Source: Actinomycetes bacterium
GTDB taxonomy: Bacteria; Actinomycetota; Acidimicrobiia; Acidimicrobiales; Ilumatobacteraceae
Length of the DNA: 64,000 nt
Assembly: GCA_021414085.1 (NCBI GenBank)
Contig: JAIOPC010000014.1
Location: 744,001-808,000 of the forward strand
Direction: 5' to 3'
Numbering within the stretch: position 1 is the stretch's first letter; every line of letters starts with the position of its first letter. Below the pieces are notes generated by a model. It was not told where the DNA came from, searched no databases, and saw only the letters and a program-made list of their open reading frames with translations. This document shows positions 17,138 through 29,778 of this stretch, piece by piece. A program made the translations under genes and the position numbers.

Positions 17138-18304
17138 TCAGGACGAGGTTGCGAGGCGCTCGACGACGCGTAACAGGCGCTCGACGTCGGCCGGTTCGAG
17201 GTAGCGCGAGATGCCGGCGCGCACGACGCCGCCCTTGTCGGCCAGGCCCAGTTGATCCACGACCTCGACCGCGTAGTTGTGCCCATCCCAGACGGCGACC
17301 TTCTCGGCGGCCAAAGCCTGCGACACCTCAGCGGGGGCGCAGCCAGCAACGGTGAATGCTGCGGTCGGGGTGCGGCCGACCAGACCCTTCACACCCCAGA
17401 CCGTGACCCCGTTGATCGCGTTGAGACCATCGAGCAGCGGAGCAAAGAGTTCGTTCTCGGCGGCCTGGATGCGGTCCATGCCTTCTTCGAGCAAGAACCG
17501 GGCTGCTGCATCGACGCCTGCGATGGCCTCGTAGTTGGGCATGCCGGTCTCGAAGCGCCGCGGTCCGTGGTCGTATGACGGTCGCACCTTGAACACGGGC
17601 AGGGCGTCAAGTAGTTCGGGCTCCATCCACAGCATTCCGGAGTGCGGCGCATACCACTTATAAGGCGACGTGACGAGCGCGTCGCAGCCAAGCTCGGCGA
17701 TGTTGATTCGATGGTGGGGGGCCAAGGCAACCGCGTCGATAAAAACTCGAGCTCCAACCGCGTGCGCGGCGTCGATGATTGGTTTCAAATCCGGTGCGGT
17801 TCCGAGAAGGTTGCTCGCACCGGGCAATGTGACCCACTTGGTTCTCTCGTCGATGAGCGCAATCACGTTCTCGGGCGGCAGCGTGCCGGTGGCCGGATCG
17901 AACGGTGCCAGCACGTGCTGCGCGCCAGCTTGATCGGCAGCGCGTCGCCACGGCGTGACGTTGGCATCGTGATCGAGGCGGGTGCCAACGATGCGATCAC
18001 CAGACTTGAGCGTGGCGCCGATCGCGCGCGAGATAGCAAATGTGATCGAGGTCATGTTCGGGCCGAACGCGACCCCGGCCGGGTCGGCGCCGAACAGTTG
18101 TGCAACGGTGGCGCGCGAGCGCTCGACCATTTCGTCGGCTGCTTGCGCGGCCGCGAAGTATCCGCCCCCGCAACCATTGGAACCATCCGACAACCAGTTG
18201 GTCATCGCCGTGATGGCGGTGTCGACAACCTGCGTTCCGGCCGGGCCGTCGAATCGCGCCCAGCCGTCGGACACTCCAGGGAATCTGTGTTTTAACGAAG
18301 TCAT
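17138..18304 (-). CDS. Class V aminotransferase / cysteine desulfurase-like protein
   Basis: The 388-residue PLP enzyme has the class V features: FDGPAGTQV near the N-terminus, LDHDANVTPW (the His stacking on PLP), FIDAVALAPHH (the PLP-contacting Asp) and the Schiff-base Lys in SPYKWYAPHSG. These phrases match the VC1184-like cysteine-desulfurase-like subfamily rather than IscS or SufS; I do not see the IscS-type active-site Cys loop, so sulfur transfer is uncertain. It follows the cupredoxin membrane protein gene by 9 bp and precedes the multicopper oxidase by 86 bp, all on the same strand. Confidence 0.85.
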   Translation of the reverse strand: MTSLKHRFPGVSDGWARFDGPAGTQVVDTAITAMTNWLSDGSNGCGGGYFAAAQAADEMVERSRATVAQLFGADPAGVAFGPNMTSITFAISRAIGATLKSGDRIVGTRLDHDANVTPWRRAADQAGAQHVLAPFDPATGTLPPENVIALIDERTKWVTLPGASNLLGTAPDLKPIIDAAHAVGARVFIDAVALAPHHRINIAELGCDALVTSPYKWYAPHSGMLWMEPELLDALPVFKVRPSYDHGPRRFETGMPNYEAIAGVDAAARFLLEEGMDRIQAAENELFAPLLDGLNAINGVTVWGVKGLVGRTPTAAFTVAGCAPAEVSQALAAEKVAVWDGHNYAVEVVDQLGLADKGGVVRAGISRYLEPADVERLLRVVERLATSS

Positions 18305-18313
18305 CCGTGCGTT

Positions 18314-19078
18314 CTAGCCGGTAACGACCACAGTGCCCGTCATCGACCCGTGAATGCCGCAGACGTAAGCGAACGTGCCCGCCGTATCGAACGTCGTCGT
18401 GAACGACTCGCCAGTGCCCAACGAGTCGCTGTGGAAGGCGCCGTCCGTGGCGACGATCGAGTGCGCGAAGCCGTCGCCATTGGTCCACGTGACATCCGAT
18501 CCGGCTGTCACGAACACCTCCGACTCGTGAAACGCGAAGTCGCTCATGCTGACGGTGCCCGGGGTGTTCGTGGTGGCTGAAGCGCCCGAGTCCTGCGCCC
18601 ACAGCACGCTCAGCACGACCGCCCCCACAGCGAAGATGCCAGCGGCGGGAACGCCAAGACGCCGGTCGATGGTGTTACCGCCACCGACTTTGGGAAGGAA
18701 CGAGAACGCGAGGGCTGCGATTGCAGCAACTTCGGCGATCAGTGCAATCAGTGCTTGCGGTGAAGGGTTCAGGCCGGTTTCGCGTAGTCCGAAGACGCCA
18801 TCGCCCCTGCGGCTCATTGCGAACGCGCCGAGCGTGCCGAGCGCAACACCGATGCCGGCCAAGCGCACGAGCGCATCGCGACGTACAACCAGCGCTGCGG
18901 CGATGAGCACCGACGCGACGCCGTTGGCGACGAAGGAGCGCCCGAGGTTGGCGTCGGGAAGGTGCCGATAACCATCGAAATAGAGCTGTAGGTGCACGAG
19001 GCCGCCCACGAGTAACGCAATTGCGGCCGACAGCCGACTGACGGTTGCGGGGTTGAGCGTGCTGGTGGGAGTGTCCAT
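18314..19078 (-). CDS. Membrane protein with C-terminal cupredoxin domain
   Basis: The 254-residue protein has about five membrane helices (within residues 12-150) followed by an exported plastocyanin/amicyanin-like domain (about 170-254). This domain has the type-1 copper ligands His in GFAHSIV and Cys-His-Met in VCGIHGSM. It should be a membrane-tethered blue-copper electron carrier. The ATG at 19078 is chosen because the helices begin shortly after it; the open frame further upstream is antisense to the trigger factor gene. It is close to the class V aminotransferase and the multicopper oxidase, making two copper-domain proteins in one minus-strand run. Confidence 0.85.
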   Translation of the reverse strand: MDTPTSTLNPATVSRLSAAIALLVGGLVHLQLYFDGYRHLPDANLGRSFVANGVASVLIAAALVVRRDALVRLAGIGVALGTLGAFAMSRRGDGVFGLRETGLNPSPQALIALIAEVAAIAALAFSFLPKVGGGNTIDRRLGVPAAGIFAVGAVVLSVLWAQDSGASATTNTPGTVSMSDFAFHESEVFVTAGSDVTWTNGDGFAHSIVATDGAFHSDSLGTGESFTTTFDTAGTFAYVCGIHGSMTGTVVVTG

Positions 19079-19098
19079 ACTTCGAGGTTCGAAGTCGG

Positions 19099-19365
19099 TC
19101 ACGTTTTGGATGCCTGTTTCGCGATTCGTTTTGCAGCGCGACCCGTGGGTTCGATGTTGCGCTGATCGAGGTCGCCAAGCTCGACGCCGTTGGTGAACAG
19201 CACCCGATACCGCTGCCAGTTGAAGCCGTTGGCCAAGATCACCTTGCCCTCGGTGCCGGCGGCCACGCCCTGCAAGTCGACTGTGCTGAGCACCCGATCG
19301 CCCATGCGAAGATCGAGCTGATTTGCGTGCGGCTTGGCCAAAGCGTGCGGCTTCCAGAACGTCAT
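19099..19365 (-). CDS. Small conserved-looking protein of unknown function
   Basis: The 88-residue product is basic at both ends and rich in beta-type segments in the middle (MGDRVLSTVDLQGVAAGTEG, VILANGFNWQRYRVLF). This looks like a small SH3/KOW-like barrel, an impression from pattern only. The ATG at 19365 is chosen; another at 19374 is possible. It lies 20 bp upstream of the cupredoxin gene on the same strand and is divergent from tig. I do not recognise a family. Confidence 0.55.
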   Translation of the reverse strand: MTFWKPHALAKPHANQLDLRMGDRVLSTVDLQGVAAGTEGKVILANGFNWQRYRVLFTNGVELGDLDQRNIEPTGRAAKRIAKQASKT

Positions 19366-19429
19366 GTGCAACATTCTGCCCGACGCGCGCGGCCCGGTGG
19401 GCATTCGGCAGGAAAGGAGGCCGCCACGG

Positions 19430-19435
19430 TAGAGT
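19430..19435 (+). promoter_or_regulatory. -10 box for tig
   Basis: TAGAGT, preceded by GG, ends 9 nt before the GTG at 19445. An in-frame TAG at 19430 excludes any earlier start. The AAAGGAGG at about 19413-19420 is about 24 nt from the GTG, too far to be its ribosome site, so a leaderless or nearly leaderless message is likely. Confidence 0.45.
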
Positions 19436-19444
19436 CGACGCTCT

Positions 19445-20938
<1,494 letters not shown>

Positions 20939-20940
20939 GC

Positions 20941-21579
20941 ATGGAGCAACTTCCACGGATGTCGGGCTACACGATCCCGAGCGTTATCGAACAAACCAGC
21001 CGCGGCGAGCGCTACTCAGATCTCTACAGCCGCCTGCTGCGCGACAACATCATCTGGCTCGATTCGCCGATCGACGACGGCACGGCCAGCCTGACGTGCG
21101 CCAAGTTGGTGTATCTCGAGAGCGAGAACCCCGACAAAGACATCAGCCTCTACATCAACAGCCCCGGTGGCGACATCACTGCGCTGTTCGCGATCTACGA
21201 CACGATGCAGTTCATCAAGAACGACATTGCCACCATCTGCCTCGGCCAGGCGGCCTCGGCGGCGGCGGTATTGCTGGCTGCCGGCACCAAGGGCAAGCGC
21301 ATGGCCTTGCCGCACAGCCGCATCTTGTTGCACCAGCCACACGGTCAGGTCGGCTACTCGCAAGTCACCGACCTCGAGCTGGCAGCCAAGGAAATGCTGC
21401 GTATGCGCGACCTAATGGAGGAATTGTTGGCCCTACACACCGGGCAAACAATGGAGCGCATCCACAACGACACCGACCGCGATTTCGTGATGGAAGCATC
21501 TGAGGCCCTCGCGTATGGCATCATCGATGATGTCATCACGTCGCGCGATGTCGTGGACCGCACCGGTCCGATCCGTTAA
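20941..21579 (+). CDS. clpP: ATP-dependent Clp protease proteolytic subunit
   Basis: The 212-residue serine peptidase has the catalytic triad in expected contexts: Ser106 in GQAASAA, His131 in LLHQPHG and Asp181 in DTDRDF. It also has the SPGGDI substrate-binding loop and the family ending EALAYGIID. It forms the barrel of the ClpXP protease in the cytosol. GAGGGG precedes the ATG at 20941, which follows the tig stop by 2 bp; clpX comes 35 bp later. Only one clpP is present here, whereas many actinobacteria carry clpP1-clpP2 side by side. Confidence 0.95.
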   Translation: MEQLPRMSGYTIPSVIEQTSRGERYSDLYSRLLRDNIIWLDSPIDDGTASLTCAKLVYLESENPDKDISLYINSPGGDITALFAIYDTMQFIKNDIATICLGQAASAAAVLLAAGTKGKRMALPHSRILLHQPHGQVGYSQVTDLELAAKEMLRMRDLMEELLALHTGQTMERIHNDTDRDFVMEASEALAYGIIDDVITSRDVVDRTGPIR

Positions 21580-21614
21580 CCAGATTTGCCGTTGAACTAA
21601 GAGGGGGTGCTGCT

Positions 21615-22891
<1,277 letters not shown>

Positions 22892-22895
<4 letters not shown>

Positions 22896-24184
22896 GCTAC
22901 ACCGACGCACTCGCGTACCTCGAGTCGCACTCCAACTACGACGTCACCGGGCGAATCACTTCGCCGACGCTGGAGCGGATGCAGACGTTGATGAGCGCGA
23001 TGGGCGACCCGCAGTCGACGTACCCGGTGATTCACATCACCGGAACCAACGGCAAGGGCTCAACGACGCAGATGATTACGCGCTTGTTGATGGCCCATGG
23101 TCTGACGGTTGGCACTTACACCAGCCCGCACCTCGAGCGACTGAACGAGCGGATCAGCCGCAATTGCGAGCCGATCAGCGACCACGACTTCGCTGAGCAA
23201 GTTGCGGCCGTTGCCGATCTTGAGGCGCTCACGGGCGTCCGTCCGAGCTACTTCGAGGCGGTGACAGCAGCCGCGTTGCGCTGGTTCGCGGATGTTGCGA
23301 TCGATGTGGCCGTGGTTGAGGTCGGCCTACTAGGTCGTTGGGACGCGACCAACGTGTGCGACGCGCAGGTTGCAGTGATCACCAACATCGCGGTCGATCA
23401 CACGGAGTACGCAGGCCCGACCAAGCGACACATCGCAATCGAGAAGTCGGGCATCATCAAGCCCGGCAGCGCGGTGGTAATCGGCGAGACCGAGCCCGCG
23501 CTGGCGCAGGTGTTTGCCGGTGCCGGTGGAGCAACGAGCCTGCAGCGTGGGGAACAGTTCGATGTGCTCGAGAACCAGCTGGCGCTCGGTGGTCGATTGG
23601 TCGATCTGCGCACACCAACGACCGTGTACACCGATGTGTTTGTGCCGTTGCACGGGCGGCATCAGGGCGACAACGCAGTGGTGGCGCTGACAGCTGTCGA
23701 AGCGTTCTTCGCCTCGCCGGTGCCGGGCGACTTGGTGACCGAGGGTTTTGCGCAGGTCGTGATGCCAGGTCGTTTCGAAGCGATGGGCCATCAGCCACTC
23801 GTGATCATCGATGGTGCGCACAATCCCGCGGGTGCCGACGTGTGTGCGTCGGTGTTCTTCGACGACTTCGATCCTTCGGGCCGCCGCATCCTTGTCGTCG
23901 GGTTCCTGATGGGCCGCGATCCACGCGAGATGTTGTCGGCACTGCGCGCCGACGAGTTCGACGTGGTGATCACGTGCACCGCACCGTCGTCGCGCGGCAT
24001 GCCCGCCGGCGAGATCACCGCCGCCGCGCGGGCGCTCGGCTGCGACGAGGTCATCGAGTTACCCGTGCTCGAGGAAGCGATCGACCGGGCGCGGGCAATT
24101 GCCGGAAACGACGACGCGGTGTTGATCACCGGCTCGCTCTACGTCATCGGCAACGCCAGGCCCCACCTCCGTAAAACCCTTTGA
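22892..24184 (+). CDS. folC: Folylpolyglutamate/dihydrofolate synthase
   Basis: The 430-residue Mur-ligase-fold enzyme adds glutamate to folates (and may make dihydrofolate). It carries the P-loop [10 protein letters not shown], the region [27 protein letters not shown] and the C-terminal DGAHNP motif. The TTG at 22892 overlaps the clpX stop and gives [16 protein letters not shown], the usual family N-terminus, so translational coupling is likely. In many actinobacteria valS lies between clpX and folC; here it does not. A hairpin follows the stop. Confidence 0.94.
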
Positions 24185-24199
24185 CCCAAACGCTGGGTC
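24183..24199 (+). terminator. Hairpin after folC, possible terminator
   Basis: GACCCA and TGGGTC form a 6-bp perfect stem with loop AACGC, starting in the folC stop codon. No U-tract follows, so it may be a weak factor-independent terminator or part of the ndk promoter region. Confidence 0.35.
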
Positions 24200-24219
24200 G
24201 GGTGAGGGGGAGGTGGCGA

Positions 24220-24225
24220 TAGCCT
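24220..24225 (+). promoter_or_regulatory. -10 box for ndk
   Basis: TAGCCT ends 7 nt before the ATG at 24233, the leaderless spacing. Confidence 0.5.
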
Positions 24226-24232
24226 CGGCGGA

Positions 24233-24643
24233 ATGTCTGATCGCACTCTCGTACTCCTGAAGCCCGACACCGTTGAGCGCGGCTTGATCGGTGAGGTTCT
24301 TGGCCGCTTTGAGGCGAAGGGGCTGACGATCGTGGCGCTGGAACTGCGCACGCTCGACGCCGCCATCTTGGCTCGCCACTACGAAGAGCACGTCGGCAAG
24401 GGTTTCTACGCCGATCTCGTCGAGTTCATGAGCCGCGGGCCGGTCGTTTCGCTGGTGCTGGAAGGCCCCGAGAACACTTGGGAAGTCGTGCGCAGCATGA
24501 TGGGCGCCACCAACCCGCGCACCGCGGCACCGGGCACCATCCGTGGCGACCTCGGCATCTTGTTCACCGAAAACCTCGTCCACGGAAGCGACTCGCTGGC
24601 CTCCGCTGCCCGCGAAATCGAGACCTTCTTCCCGAACCTGTAA
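24233..24643 (+). CDS. ndk: Nucleoside diphosphate kinase
   Basis: The 136-residue enzyme exchanges terminal phosphates between nucleoside tri- and diphosphates. It starts DRTLVLLKPDTVERGLIGEV as expected, has NPRTAAPGTIRGD before the active site, and keeps the phospho-acceptor His in NLVHGSDS. The length is normal. It stands alone behind a probable leaderless promoter between folC and mreB, a position conserved in several actinobacteria. Confidence 0.96.
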   Translation: MSDRTLVLLKPDTVERGLIGEVLGRFEAKGLTIVALELRTLDAAILARHYEEHVGKGFYADLVEFMSRGPVVSLVLEGPENTWEVVRSMMGATNPRTAAPGTIRGDLGILFTENLVHGSDSLASAAREIETFFPNL

Positions 24644-24659
24644 CAAATACGGCACCCGC

Positions 24660-24665
24660 TACACT
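24660..24665 (+). promoter_or_regulatory. -10 box for the mre operon
   Basis: TACACT begins 90 nt before the mreB ATG at 24750, giving a leader of about 78 nt that carries the AGGAGG ribosome site at 24738-24743. Confidence 0.35.
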
Positions 24666-24749
24666 GAATCCGATGTGGGCCGCTCGGTCGGCACGCCGCC
24701 CGGTCGGCCGGAACCGTGAGCGCAGGACAGCCAGGACAGGAGGTACGTG

Positions 24750-25784
<1,035 letters not shown>

Positions 25785-25799
25785 CCCAATCGGATTCTT

Positions 25800-26828
25800 A
25801 TGTTCGCCTCTCTGAGTCGTCGCCGGGTCATTCTCTTAGTCGTACTCACGTGCCTGTTGCTGATCACACTCGATAAGCGTGGCAACCCCGTCATCGATCG
25901 AGCACGCGGTGTCTTTGCGACCCTGATCATGCGGCCGGTCGACACGGCAACAAACACCGTGGTGTTGCCGCTGGAACGTGCGTGGGATGGCATCACCAAC
26001 TACGACGACTTGAAGAAGGAGCGCGACGCGCTCTACGACCAGGTGCAACACATGCGCGGCAACGACGTGAAGGCGCAGACGGCGATTCTCGAAGCGCAAG
26101 AGCTTCTACGTGTCACTGAGCTTTCCGACGCCCTCGGTTACACGGCGGTAGTCGCGCAGGTGGTCGGCGACTCGCCAAGCAATTTCCAGAACACGGTCGA
26201 AATCAACGTTGGCACGGCGCGGGGCGTCAAGGTTGGAATGCCTGTTACCGACGGTGCTGGGTTGATCGGCAAGATCACGAAGGTGTTTCCCGATCACAGC
26301 ATTGTGTTGCTCGCCACCGACCCGTCGTATGCGATTGCGGCGCAGATCCTCGCGACTCCAGAGGAAGTCGCCGCCGAGACTGAGGTGTCGACGCCGTCGG
26401 GCATCTTCGTGCCCGACTCGACAACGACCTCCAGCACGACGACGCTGCCGTTCGATCTACCCGATCCAGCCATCAGCACGACAACGACGTCGTCAACGCT
26501 GCCACCGGTGACAACCACGACGATCCTGCAGATCATCCGCGAGACTGGTGCGCTGGAAGGGCAAGGCATCGGCCGCCCCCTTGTGCTGCGTTTCACCGAC
26601 AGCTCATCGGCGGTGACCAGCGTGCGCGTCGGCTCGATCGTCGACACTGCCGGTGGTAACAGCAGCCTTGCTCCGCACGGCATTCCTATCGGGATCGTCA
26701 CCCGTGTGGTCACCGAGACGGGCAGCAGCAACGCTGTCGTTGAGGTCACGCTCAACGCGCGCCTCGAGCGTCTCAACTTCGTCGCTGTCTTGCTCTTCGA
26801 ACCGAACCAGAACGCGGTGGGTCGCTGA
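25800..26828 (+). CDS. mreC: Rod-shape determining protein MreC
   Basis: The 342-residue bitopic protein has a short cytosolic N-terminus, one membrane helix (about residues 9-24), a coiled-coil stretch (about 65-105, YDDLKKERDALYDQV) and the paired beta domains. Between the two beta domains, at about residues 206-243, lies a Thr/Ser/Pro-rich low-complexity segment not present in model MreC proteins. The second beta domain ends with HGIPIGIV as usual. It links MreB filaments to PBP2 outside the membrane. It follows mreB by 15 bp and precedes mreD by 3 bp. Confidence 0.92.
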   Translation: MFASLSRRRVILLVVLTCLLLITLDKRGNPVIDRARGVFATLIMRPVDTATNTVVLPLERAWDGITNYDDLKKERDALYDQVQHMRGNDVKAQTAILEAQELLRVTELSDALGYTAVVAQVVGDSPSNFQNTVEINVGTARGVKVGMPVTDGAGLIGKITKVFPDHSIVLLATDPSYAIAAQILATPEEVAAETEVSTPSGIFVPDSTTTSSTTTLPFDLPDPAISTTTTSSTLPPVTTTTILQIIRETGALEGQGIGRPLVLRFTDSSSAVTSVRVGSIVDTAGGNSSLAPHGIPIGIVTRVVTETGSSNAVVEVTLNARLERLNFVAVLLFEPNQNAVGR

Positions 26829-26831
26829 TCG

Positions 26832-27356
26832 ATGCCGCGCGTTCTGTTCGGCCCGGCCCTTCGCCTACTTCCAATCGGATTGCTTGCGCTCTCACTGCAG
26901 CGTTTGGTGTTCGCGGTGCACCCGGTCCACGACGTCAAGTTGCAGTTTGTGTTGGCATTAGTTGTTGCCGCTGGTGCAGCTGGTGGCCCTGACCGCGGCG
27001 CTGTCGCCGGGTTCGTGCTGGGGCTGCTGTACGACCTCAATGGCACCACTCCTCTCGGTCTCGTTGCGCTGGCCTACGGATTCGGCGGCATGACAGCTGG
27101 CTACGTGCGCACGCTGGTGTCGGAACCGCAATGGTGGATTGCGTCGTTCTTTGCAGCCGTCGGCGCAGCGGTCGGCGAACTTTCGGTGCCGTTTCTCGGG
27201 CAAATGATCGGCGACGACGGCTGGATTACCTCGCGGTTGCTGGTGGAGATACCGATCGTGGCTGGCGCTGCGGCGCTGCTCTGCCCGGCGCTGATGCCGA
27301 TTGCTCGATGGATGGTGGGAGTAAAGCGCAAGAAGTGGAAGGTGATGGTCGAGTGA
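26832..27356 (+). CDS. mreD: Rod-shape determining membrane protein MreD
   Basis: The 174-residue, very hydrophobic protein shows about five membrane helices and the MreD-like pattern GPDRGAVAGFVLGLLYDL in the middle. Such proteins form part of the elongasome with MreC and PBP2. The identification rests on hydropathy, length and position directly after mreC. A possible terminator-like hairpin lies just after its stop, before mrdA. Confidence 0.85.
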   Translation: MPRVLFGPALRLLPIGLLALSLQRLVFAVHPVHDVKLQFVLALVVAAGAAGGPDRGAVAGFVLGLLYDLNGTTPLGLVALAYGFGGMTAGYVRTLVSEPQWWIASFFAAVGAAVGELSVPFLGQMIGDDGWITSRLLVEIPIVAGAAALLCPALMPIARWMVGVKRKKWKVMVE

Positions 27357-27357
27357 G

Positions 27358-27390
27358 TTGGTCCCGAGGACTGTGGGCGCGACCAATTTT
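27358..27390 (+). terminator. Weak hairpin plus T-run between mreD and mrdA
   Basis: TTGGTC (27358-27363) and GACCAA (27381-27386) form a 6-bp stem with a 17-nt loop and are followed by TTTT. It could attenuate transcription into mrdA. The box AAGACT 6 nt before the mrdA ATG may provide a secondary start. Both readings are tentative. Confidence 0.25.
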
Positions 27391-27416
27391 GTGGTCCCAC
27401 GCACAAGACTGTGGCC

Positions 27417-29777
27417 ATGGCAGTCGATAAACGCTCTAAGCGCCTGGGCGTACTCGCCACCTTTGCTCTCGTGCTGATTGGTTTGCTCGGCGCCCGACTG
27501 TGGTTTCTACAGGGCGTTAGTGCCGCCGAGTACGAGCAGAAGGTCGTTTCGGCGCGGCTGCGTACCGTGTACATCCCGCCCGAGCGTGGGCGCATCTTCG
27601 ACACCGATGGTCGCGTCCTCGCCGACAACCGCCAGATCCTGACCGTCACCGTCGACTGGGCAACGGTGCGTCGGTTGAGTACCCGGCGAGAGTTGTTCGA
27701 GCGTCTTTCTGGCCCCCTCGACACGCCCGTCGACGATCTCATGCGCCGCTATAACCCGTGTTATCCCGAGCAGCGTGACTGCACCGACAAGACAAAGCCG
27801 TACTACAAACCGAACGCAGGCCAGCTCTTCGACACCCTGTTGCCGCTGCCGCTGAAGGAAGACGTGTCGGAGGAAACGGTCGCATTCCTGCTCGAGCGCG
27901 CCGAGGACTATCCCGGTGTCGACGTGACGGTGCAGTACAAGCGCGTCTACCCGTATGCGCCGTTGGCGTCACACGTCGTCGGTTTCATGGGAGCGATCAG
28001 CGCCGAGCGGTTGAGCAGCTATCTGAATCAGGGTTACAAGCGCAACGAGCGTGTCGGTCAATTCGGCGTCGAGCTGAGCATGGAACGCGAGCTGCACGGC
28101 CGGTGGGGTAAACGCGTCTACGAAGTCGACGCGGCCGGCACCATCGTTCGAGAGCTTGTCGAACAGCGCATCGAGCCAATTGCCGGTTTCGATGTGCAGT
28201 TGACGATCGACCTCGACATTCAGCAATACGCCGAACAGGCGCTGGAGACGGAGCTGCGTAATCGCCGCGACTTACCCGAGGACATCTATAACAGCGACTC
28301 GGCGCCGCATAACCCGCGCGACCGGTTGACCAACTTCACGTCGCGCGTATACGGCATCGATCTGCCAGAAGGTGGCCGATTGGAGTTCCCCGAGTGGGTG
28401 CAACACAAGGCCCCGGCCGGCTCTGTTGTGGTGATGAACTACGAAACCGGACAGGTCGTCGCGATGGCGAGTTACCCGACCTTCGACAATCGCTGGATGG
28501 AAGCAGGTATCACCGGCGAGAAGTACGCCCAATTGTTCCCAGCGTTCGAGGCCGACGGCGTGACGCCGATCGGTTCTGACGAATCGATTCTCGTCAACCG
28601 CGCGGTACAAGGCAACTACAACCTCGGTTCGTCGATTAAGCCGTTTGTTGCATGGAGCGCGTTGCACGCAGGCATCATCGATAAGGACACGGTGTACCTC
28701 GATCAAGGCGAGTACCACGTGCGCACGATTGAAGACAAGACGCCAGAGAAATGCCAGCACAACGGCGGAGTGCAGCGGTGCATCTTCAAGAACGCGACTA
28801 ACAAACGTTCATTGAAGCCAAGCGAGTACGGGCCGCTGACAGTTGCCGATGCACTCGCTGTTTCAAGCGACACCTTCTTCTACAACATCGGCGAAGAGAT
28901 GTATATCCAAAGTCGCAGTAGCGACGGTGGCGAGTATCTGCTCAAGACGAACCTTGAACGCTTCGGGTTCGGCAAGAAGACCGGCATTCAACTTCCTTAC
29001 GAGTGGGGAGGGCGAGTTCCCGACGACTCAGTGAAGGCGGAACTGGTCGATCTCGGGGTGCTCTCCAAGGGTGAGGTACCGCGGCTGGTCGCTGGTGACT
29101 CGCTACAGGTGGCCATTGGGCAGGGTCTGATGGCGGCGACTCCGTTGCAGTTGGCCAACGCTTATTCCACGTTGGCAGACGGTGGCTTCTTGAAGGAGCC
29201 GAGCATCATCCGGAACATCTACGCGCCGCTGACGCCTGATCGTGCCCCAGGCCTAGCGAACCTCGTCGCCGGCACCATCGTGAAGAGCTACGAGCAAGCG
29301 GTGCCGGTCGACCAATTGGAGATGCCGCCGGAGATCTATAACCCAATCATCGAGGGTGTTACGCGCGTTATCCGCGGCCCGGGCACGACGTACGACTTCT
29401 ATCACGAGACCACTGGTGAGAGATTGTTCCGCGACTTCCCGGTGCAGATCGCAGGCAAGACCGGAACGGTGCAGGGCACCGGTAAGTACCCGTGGAACGA
29501 CTCGTCGGTGTTCGGCGCATTCGGTCTGCCCGCGACCGCCGACGACACCAGCAGCCCAGTGCCCTACACCGTGGTCGCCTTCTTGGAGAAGAGCGGCTAC
29601 GGATCGAAGGCCGCCGCGCCGGTCGTGAAGTGCATGTTCCTTGCGCTGGCCGGTCTCGCGAACATGGATCCCGTGCTGCTGTCCGATCCGTTAGATCCCA
29701 CCTCAAACGAAGCGGCGCCTGAGGTGGAACTTTCGCAGCCGAAGTGCCTCGGCGGAAGCGCGGGCGGGAGAGACTGA
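27417..29777 (+). CDS. mrdA: Penicillin-binding protein 2 (elongation transpeptidase)
   Basis: The class B PBP is about 786 residues long, larger than the roughly 630 of Escherichia coli PBP2. It has one N-terminal helix (about residues 10-28), a dimerisation/pedestal domain (about 50-260) and a transpeptidase domain. The domain has SxxK as SSIK (nucleophile near residue 405), the second motif SSDTFF and KTG as GKTGT (Lys near 681). It cross-links peptidoglycan during elongation together with RodA, encoded directly downstream. ATG at 27417 is chosen; GTG at 27411 is in frame. The extra length includes insertions between the SxxK and SxD motifs. Confidence 0.93.
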   Translation: MAVDKRSKRLGVLATFALVLIGLLGARLWFLQGVSAAEYEQKVVSARLRTVYIPPERGRIFDTDGRVLADNRQILTVTVDWATVRRLSTRRELFERLSGPLDTPVDDLMRRYNPCYPEQRDCTDKTKPYYKPNAGQLFDTLLPLPLKEDVSEETVAFLLERAEDYPGVDVTVQYKRVYPYAPLASHVVGFMGAISAERLSSYLNQGYKRNERVGQFGVELSMERELHGRWGKRVYEVDAAGTIVRELVEQRIEPIAGFDVQLTIDLDIQQYAEQALETELRNRRDLPEDIYNSDSAPHNPRDRLTNFTSRVYGIDLPEGGRLEFPEWVQHKAPAGSVVVMNYETGQVVAMASYPTFDNRWMEAGITGEKYAQLFPAFEADGVTPIGSDESILVNRAVQGNYNLGSSIKPFVAWSALHAGIIDKDTVYLDQGEYHVRTIEDKTPEKCQHNGGVQRCIFKNATNKRSLKPSEYGPLTVADALAVSSDTFFYNIGEEMYIQSRSSDGGEYLLKTNLERFGFGKKTGIQLPYEWGGRVPDDSVKAELVDLGVLSKGEVPRLVAGDSLQVAIGQGLMAATPLQLANAYSTLADGGFLKEPSIIRNIYAPLTPDRAPGLANLVAGTIVKSYEQAVPVDQLEMPPEIYNPIIEGVTRVIRGPGTTYDFYHETTGERLFRDFPVQIAGKTGTVQGTGKYPWNDSSVFGAFGLPATADDTSSPVPYTVVAFLEKSGYGSKAAAPVVKCMFLALAGLANMDPVLLSDPLDPTSNEAAPEVELSQPKCLGGSAGGRD

Positions 29778-29778
29778 C

